A stretch of DNA of 64,000 bases, from positions 1-64,000 of the forward strand of contig NZ_OCMF01000002.1 of assembly GCF_900215295.1 (NCBI RefSeq), given 5' to 3'. Below, piece by piece: positions 60,396-64,000 of the stretch. Numbering within the stretch: the stretch's first letter is position 1; every line of letters begins with the position of its first letter. Below the pieces are notes generated by a model. The model ran no database searches. It was not told where the DNA came from and was given only the letters and a program-made list of their open reading frames with translations. Position numbers and translations under genes: made by a program. The stretch is from Salinimicrobium sediminis (lineage in GTDB: Bacteria; Bacteroidota; Bacteroidia; Flavobacteriales; Flavobacteriaceae).

Positions 60396-60746
60396 ATGAA
60401 GGATTTAAAATCGAGAACAAAAAAATTTGCTGTTGATTGCTGGAAGTTTTGTCATAGGATTCCTCATTCGCGAGAGTATAATGCTTATGTGAATCAACTC
60501 ATCAGAAGTTCAAGTTCTGTAGGAGCAAACTATCGGGGAGCTCAGAGGGCAAAGTCAACAGCTGATTTTATTAATAAACTAAAAATTGTAGAAGAGTAGG
60601 CGGATGAAAGTATGTACTTCATTGAACTGTTTCTCGAAATTCTAAATGAAAATTTAGAAGAAGCAAAAGCTCTACAGATAGAGGCAAATGAAATTTTATC
60701 TATAGTAGTTGCTTCCATAAATACTGCACGTCGCAACCAAAAATGA
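60396..60746 (+). pseudogene. Four-helix-bundle (23S rRNA intervening-sequence) protein gene, broken by one stop
   Basis: The ATG at 60396 opens a typical S23/four-helix-bundle protein (KKFAVDCWKFCHRIPHSREY, QLIRSSSSVGANYRGAQRA, KLKIVEE). A TAG at 60597-60599 interrupts it after 67 residues. The same frame continues with ADESMYFIELFLEIL and ends NTARRNQK at a TGA (60744-60746), giving 116 codons, the normal family length. The family usually reads a Glu here (EEEADES), so one GAG-to-TAG change explains the break. These genes are found in rRNA intervening sequences and, in Bacteroidota, alone between genes; the family is also related to the Avd protein of retroelements. It sits inside the his operon between inverted heptad arrays. 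Confidence 0.85.
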
Positions 60747-60757
60747 AATACAAAATG

Positions 60758-60792
60758 ACTTCTAACTTCGTACTTCTAAATTCTAACTTCAA
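60758..60792 (-). repeat. Inverted heptad array ending at the hisA start
   Basis: Five heptads, ACTTCTA, ACTTCGT, ACTTCTA, AATTCTA and ACTTCAA, run without a gap into the hisA ATG. They are the reverse complement of the units at 60290-60369. Confidence 0.9.
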
Positions 60793-61512
60793 ATGAGAAT
60801 CATTCCAGCCATAGACATCATCGACGGAAAATGCGTAAGACTTTCCCAGGGTGATTACAATTCAAAGAAAATTTATAATGAGAATCCGCTGGAGGTGGCG
60901 AAAGAATTTCAGGATCACGGGATCAAATACCTGCACCTGGTGGATCTCGATGGCGCCAAATCAAAGCATATCGTCAATCATAAGGTTCTTGAGCAGATCG
61001 CTACAGGAACCGATCTGAAGATAGACTTTGGCGGCGGATTAAAATCTGATGAAGACCTAAAAATAGCTTTTAATAGCGGGGCTTCCCAGATCACCGGCGG
61101 AAGTATAGCGGTAAAGGATCGGGAAATCTTTTTGTTCTGGCTTGAAAAATATGGAAGCGAAAAGATCATTTTAGGGGCAGATGCAAAAGATGAGAAAGTG
61201 GCAGTAAGCGGTTGGATGGAGGATTCAAAAGAGGAGCTGATTCCTTTTATTCAGAAATATTCTGAAAATGGAATACAATATGTGATCTGTACAGATATCG
61301 CTAAAGACGGAATGCTGGAAGGCCCGTCTTTTGGATTGTACCAAAAAGTACTGAAGGAAATCCCCGGGATAAACCTTATAGCTTCCGGAGGTATTGCTGA
61401 ATTTGATGATCTGCCAAAACTACAGGAATTAGGTTGTGAAGGAGCGATTTTAGGAAAGGCGATCTATGAGAATAAAATTAGCCTGAAACAACTAGAACAA
61501 TTTATTTTTTAA
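60793..61512 (+). CDS. hisA: ProFAR isomerase
   Basis: A 239-residue TIM barrel. Seen: [21 protein letters not shown] with the catalytic Asp, [21 protein letters not shown], the second Asp in [14 protein letters not shown], and [11 protein letters not shown]. It opens the ring of the aminaldose intermediate for HisF. It is directly preceded by the inverted heptad array and followed at its stop by GAGCCAG units. Confidence 0.95.
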   Translation: MRIIPAIDIIDGKCVRLSQGDYNSKKIYNENPLEVAKEFQDHGIKYLHLVDLDGAKSKHIVNHKVLEQIATGTDLKIDFGGGLKSDEDLKIAFNSGASQITGGSIAVKDREIFLFWLEKYGSEKIILGADAKDEKVAVSGWMEDSKEELIPFIQKYSENGIQYVICTDIAKDGMLEGPSFGLYQKVLKEIPGINLIASGGIAEFDDLPKLQELGCEGAILGKAIYENKISLKQLEQFIF

Positions 61513-61635
61513 GAGCCAGGAGCCAGGAGTAAAATTTGAAGCACCAATTTTCAAGCACCAAATTCCAATAGTAAATTAAGAGAAAGGATTTTCAAAAGAA
61601 TCTCACGTCTCACATCTCAAATCTAAGATCTAAAA
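61513..61635 (+). repeat. AG- and CT-heptad arrays between hisA and hisF
   Basis: Two GAGCCAG units and GAGTAAA start right behind the hisA stop (61513-61533). After a spacer with a repeated AAGCACCAA phrase, five heptads TCTCACG, TCTCACA, TCTCAAA, TCTAAGA and TCTAAAA (61601-61635) end one base before the hisF ATG. The arrangement is the same as between efp and the second lpxD-like gene. Confidence 0.87.
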
Positions 61636-61636
61636 A

Positions 61637-62392
61637 ATGTTAACTAAAAGAATAATCCCTTGCCTCGACATCAAAGACGGAAGAACCGTTAAAGGAGTCA
61701 ATTTTGTGAGTCTTCGGGATGCCGGGGATCCGGTGGAGCTGGCTGAAATATATTCTAAAGCCGGAGCAGATGAGCTGGTTTTCCTTGACATCACTGCCAC
61801 AGAAGAAAAAAGGAAAACCCTGGCAGAACTGGTGCGGAAAGTGGCGGCGACAGTAAATATTCCTTTTACCGTAGGTGGCGGAGTATCCTCGGTAGAAGAT
61901 GTGGATGTGCTGCTCCAAAATGGAGCCGATAAGGTGGCGATCAATTCGGCGGCAGTGAAGAATCCGCAGTTGATCAATGAGCTGGCAGCAAAATTTGGAA
62001 AGCAGTGTATTGTTGTTGCAATAGATGCTAAACAAGTTCGGGGTCAATGGCTGGTGCACCTTGTCGGCGGAAAAGTTCCAACAGAAATTGACCTTTTTGA
62101 CTGGGCAAAAGAGGTAGAGCAAAGAGGGGCCGGAGAAATTCTGTTCACTTCCATGGATCATGACGGCACCAAAAATGGCTTTGCAAATGAAGCTTTGGAA
62201 AAGCTTTCAGGAATGGTGAATATTCCGGTAATAGCTTCGGGTGGAGCAGGGGAAATTCAGCATTTTTGCGATACCTTCAAAAATGGAAAAGCCGATGCTG
62301 CTTTGGCAGCCAGTGTCTTCCATTTTAAAGAGATCGAAATAAAAGATCTGAAACAGGAGATGAAGGAACAGGGGATTGAAGTTAGATTGTAG
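61637..62392 (+). CDS. hisF: Imidazole glycerol phosphate synthase, cyclase subunit
   Basis: A 251-residue TIM barrel, partner of HisH. It has [22 protein letters not shown] with the catalytic Asp, [29 protein letters not shown] with the second Asp, and [11 protein letters not shown]. It makes imidazole glycerol phosphate and AICAR. The last codons (GIEVRL) are read from GAAGTTA/GATTGTA heptads. Confidence 0.95.
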   Translation: MLTKRIIPCLDIKDGRTVKGVNFVSLRDAGDPVELAEIYSKAGADELVFLDITATEEKRKTLAELVRKVAATVNIPFTVGGGVSSVEDVDVLLQNGADKVAINSAAVKNPQLINELAAKFGKQCIVVAIDAKQVRGQWLVHLVGGKVPTEIDLFDWAKEVEQRGAGEILFTSMDHDGTKNGFANEALEKLSGMVNIPVIASGGAGEIQHFCDTFKNGKADAALAASVFHFKEIEIKDLKQEMKEQGIEVRL

Positions 62393-62493
62393 AAGTTAGA
62401 AGTACGAAAAGAAATAGCGGGTTACCAGTTGCAGGTTACAGGTTGCGTAGTAAAAGGTAAAATTGTTTACTGATCACTGCGCACTGTCTACTA
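62378..62493 (+). repeat. Three consecutive heptad arrays after hisF
   Basis: First GAAGTTA, GATTGTA, GAAGTTA, GAAGTAC (62378-62405), starting inside hisF. Then GGTTACC, AGTTGCA, GGTTACA, GGTTGCG (62420-62447). Last TTTACTG, ATCACTG, CGCACTG, TCTACTA (62466-62493). Three different units sit in one gap; a GAGGTCTCGACTTCGCCCG-type dispersed element follows at 62505-62531. Confidence 0.83.
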
Positions 62494-62559
62494 AAAAGTG
62501 AGGGAGGTCTCGACTTCGCCCGACCTGACAGCAAAAGAAAAAGATTTAAGATATAAATT

Positions 62560-63165
62560 ATGAAAATAGATTTTTCAAAAGATAAAGATGGTTTAGTGCC
62601 TGCAATTATTCAGGATGCGGAGACTAAGAATGTGCTCATGTTGGGATATATGAATGAGGAAGCACTGGAGAAAACTAAAGCTTCAGGAAAGGTAACCTTT
62701 TTCAGTAGAAGCAAACAGCGACTCTGGACCAAAGGGGAAGAAAGCGGAAATTATTTGAATCTGGTCGATTTAAAAGTGGATTGTGACAAGGATACTTTGT
62801 TGGTTACTGTCAATCCGCAGGGGCCAACCTGCCATAAAGGAACCGATACCTGCTGGGGAGAAAAAAATGTTTCAGAAATGTCATTTTTGAATCAGCTGGA
62901 AGAGGTGATCTCCGATAGAAGGTCAAATCCCGAAAATGAAAAAAGTTATGTGGCTTCCCTTTTCAGAAGCGGAATGAATAAGATTGCGCAAAAGGTAGGT
63001 GAGGAGGCAGTGGAAGTGGTAATTGAGGCAAAAGATGAGAACGATGAGCTGTTTCTAAACGAAAGTGCCGACCTGCTTTTCCATTACCTTATCCTGCTGC
63101 AGGCAAAAGGATTTAAACTCGGGGATGTTATACAAATTCTGGAAAAAAGACATAGCAAAAAATAA
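62560..63165 (+). CDS. hisIE: Bifunctional phosphoribosyl-AMP cyclohydrolase / phosphoribosyl-ATP diphosphatase
   Basis: A 201-residue fusion. HisI (~1-110) has IDFSKDKDGLVPAIIQDAETKNVLMLGYMNEEAL, FFSRSKQRLWTKGEESGN and the metal Cys residues of TCHKGTDTCWGE; HisE (~115-200) has LFRSGMNKIAQKVGEEAVEVVIEAKDE and ESADLLFHYLILL. It does steps two and three of the pathway and closes the operon before a shared terminator. Confidence 0.95.
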   Translation: MKIDFSKDKDGLVPAIIQDAETKNVLMLGYMNEEALEKTKASGKVTFFSRSKQRLWTKGEESGNYLNLVDLKVDCDKDTLLVTVNPQGPTCHKGTDTCWGEKNVSEMSFLNQLEEVISDRRSNPENEKSYVASLFRSGMNKIAQKVGEEAVEVVIEAKDENDELFLNESADLLFHYLILLQAKGFKLGDVIQILEKRHSKK

Positions 63166-63198
63166 AAAAAGCCTGTGGAATTTATCACAGGCTTCTTT
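63165..63198. terminator. Bidirectional terminator between hisIE and clpC
   Basis: AAGCCTGTG (63169-63177) pairs with CACAGGCTT (63186-63194) with an 8-base loop; T-rich tails exist on both strands. It ends hisIE (plus) and the convergent Clp gene (minus). Confidence 0.88.
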
Positions 63199-63215
63199 CA
63201 TTCTTTTACTTCTAT

Positions 63216-64000
63216 TTACTTAGAATCTTCAGAATTGGTTTCCTTTTTGGCTTTTTCCACCTTTATGGTCAATTCCTTTTTCTCTTCATCAAGATCCATA
63301 TAGACCTTATCTCCTTCAGAAATATGGGAGGTAATGATCTCTTCGGCCAATGCATCTTCAATATATTTTTGAATAGCACGGTTCAATGGTCTTGCACCAT
63401 ATTGCTTATCAAAACCTTTTTCGGCAATATAATCCTTGGCTTTTGGACTTAATTCAAGATCGTATCCAAGAGCTCCAATTCTTCCGAAAAGTTTCTCCAA
63501 TTCAATGTCAATGATCTTATGGATATCTTCCTGTTCAAGAGGATTAAAGATCACAACATCATCAACCCTGTTAAGGAACTCAGGAGCAAAGGCTTTTTTC
63601 AAGGCACTTTCGATCACGCTGCGTGCGTTCTCATCCACCTGGGATTTCTTGGCTGCAGTACCAAAACCTACACCCTGGCCAAAATCTTTAAGTTTTCGGG
63701 CTCCAATGTTGGATGTCATGATGATGATTGTATTTCTAAAGTCGATCTTACGACCTAAACTGTCAGTCAAATATCCGTCATCAAGTACCTGTAACAACAT
63801 ATTGAATACATCGGGGTGAGCTTTTTCCACCTCATCCAATAAAATTACCGCGTAAGGTTTACGACGTACTTTTTCAGTAAGCTGTCCACCCTCTTCATAT
63901 CCTACGTATCCCGGAGGTGCACCGATCAATCTGCTCACCGCGAATTTTTCCATGTATTCACTCATGTCGATACGGATCAAAGCATCCTCGTTGTCAAACA
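63216..64000 (-). CDS. clpC: ATP-dependent Clp protease ATP-binding subunit (ClpC type), C-terminal part
   Basis: The frame runs to the window edge, so the N-terminus and first ATPase are outside; 261 residues are seen. Part of the second AAA+ domain is present: RIDMSEYMEKFAVSRLIGAPPGYVGYEEGG, the Walker B YAVILLDEVEKAHPDVFN, sensor ITMTSN-type (IIMTSNIG), the LNRVDDVVIF arginine-finger region, and the sensor-2 YGARPLNRAIQKYIED. ClpC unfolds substrates for ClpP. The tail ends with a charged stretch EKAKKETNSEDSK. Assignment to ClpC rather than ClpB relies on the C-terminal tail and is not certain. Confidence 0.85.
   Translation of the reverse strand, partial: FDNEDALIRIDMSEYMEKFAVSRLIGAPPGYVGYEEGGQLTEKVRRKPYAVILLDEVEKAHPDVFNMLLQVLDDGYLTDSLGRKIDFRNTIIIMTSNIGARKLKDFGQGVGFGTAAKKSQVDENARSVIESALKKAFAPEFLNRVDDVVIFNPLEQEDIHKIIDIELEKLFGRIGALGYDLELSPKAKDYIAEKGFDKQYGARPLNRAIQKYIEDALAEEIITSHISEGDKVYMDLDEEKKELTIKVEKAKKETNSEDSK

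Noticed and set aside
60396-60746. Accessory gene of a diversity-generating retroelement
   Set aside because: The four-helix-bundle family resembles Avd, but no reverse transcriptase, template or variable repeat is nearby.
60290-60792. Insertion sequence or transposon
   Set aside because: There are inverted flanks but no transposase and no target-site duplication that could be recognised.

Overview
The window looks like the chromosome of a member of the Bacteroidota, family Flavobacteriaceae, possibly near Gramella/Christiangramia, Salegentibacter or Zunongwangia; the genus is inference. Supporting signs are many promoters with the Bacteroidota -7 box TAnnTTTG, start codons without Shine-Dalgarno sequences, a fused lpxC-fabZ gene, the type IX secretion regulator PorX, a type IX cargo protein, a LytTR/LytS pair, TonB-dependent receptor and beta-barrel genes, and a 6S RNA lying between zapA and rny. 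No phage, insertion sequence, CRISPR array or tRNA was seen.

Layout. 1-510: the 3' end of a 5S rRNA with its terminator, then a patchwork of dispersed intergenic repeats. 0.5-16.7 kb: a lipoprotein, a LytTR/LytS two-component system, RNA methyltransferases (RlmL-like and RlmD), a ZIP transporter, ornithine aminotransferase, a type IX cargo protein, an Smr protein and a cysteine desulfurase. 16.8-23.5 kb: a TonB receptor and an M23 peptidase (minus strand) facing a coiled-coil gene, zapA, 6S RNA and rny. 23.6-33.9 kb: NAD salvage (pncB, pncA), a YfhO/glycosyltransferase/flippase surface-polysaccharide unit and a secreted protein with 18-residue repeats. 34.2-43.9 kb: uvrA, an ECF sigma factor with an unlisted 45-residue ORF behind it, a cysteine-free endonuclease III, bcp, alanine dehydrogenase, tsaE and porX. 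43.9-52.2 kb: an HD hydrolase, the lipid A genes lpxD, lpxC/fabZ and lpxA, then efp, a second lpxD-like gene, sucD and fabG. 52.2-55.1 kb: a VWA-like membrane protein and a prohibitin. 55.1-63.2 kb: a complete histidine operon, hisG-D-C-B-H-A-F-IE. The window closes inside clpC.

Two points stand out. First, the his operon starts with a consensus promoter, an 18-residue leader peptide containing five histidines (four in a row) and a strong terminator ahead of hisG: the parts of a histidine attenuator. Second, many gaps hold tandem heptanucleotide arrays whose unit sequence differs from site to site but whose polarity follows the genes: AGNNNNN units run on from stop codons and CTNNNNN units run up to start codons. 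In the his operon such arrays form the last codons of hisH and hisF, and inverted arrays flank a four-helix-bundle (23S rRNA intervening-sequence family) gene broken by one in-frame stop.
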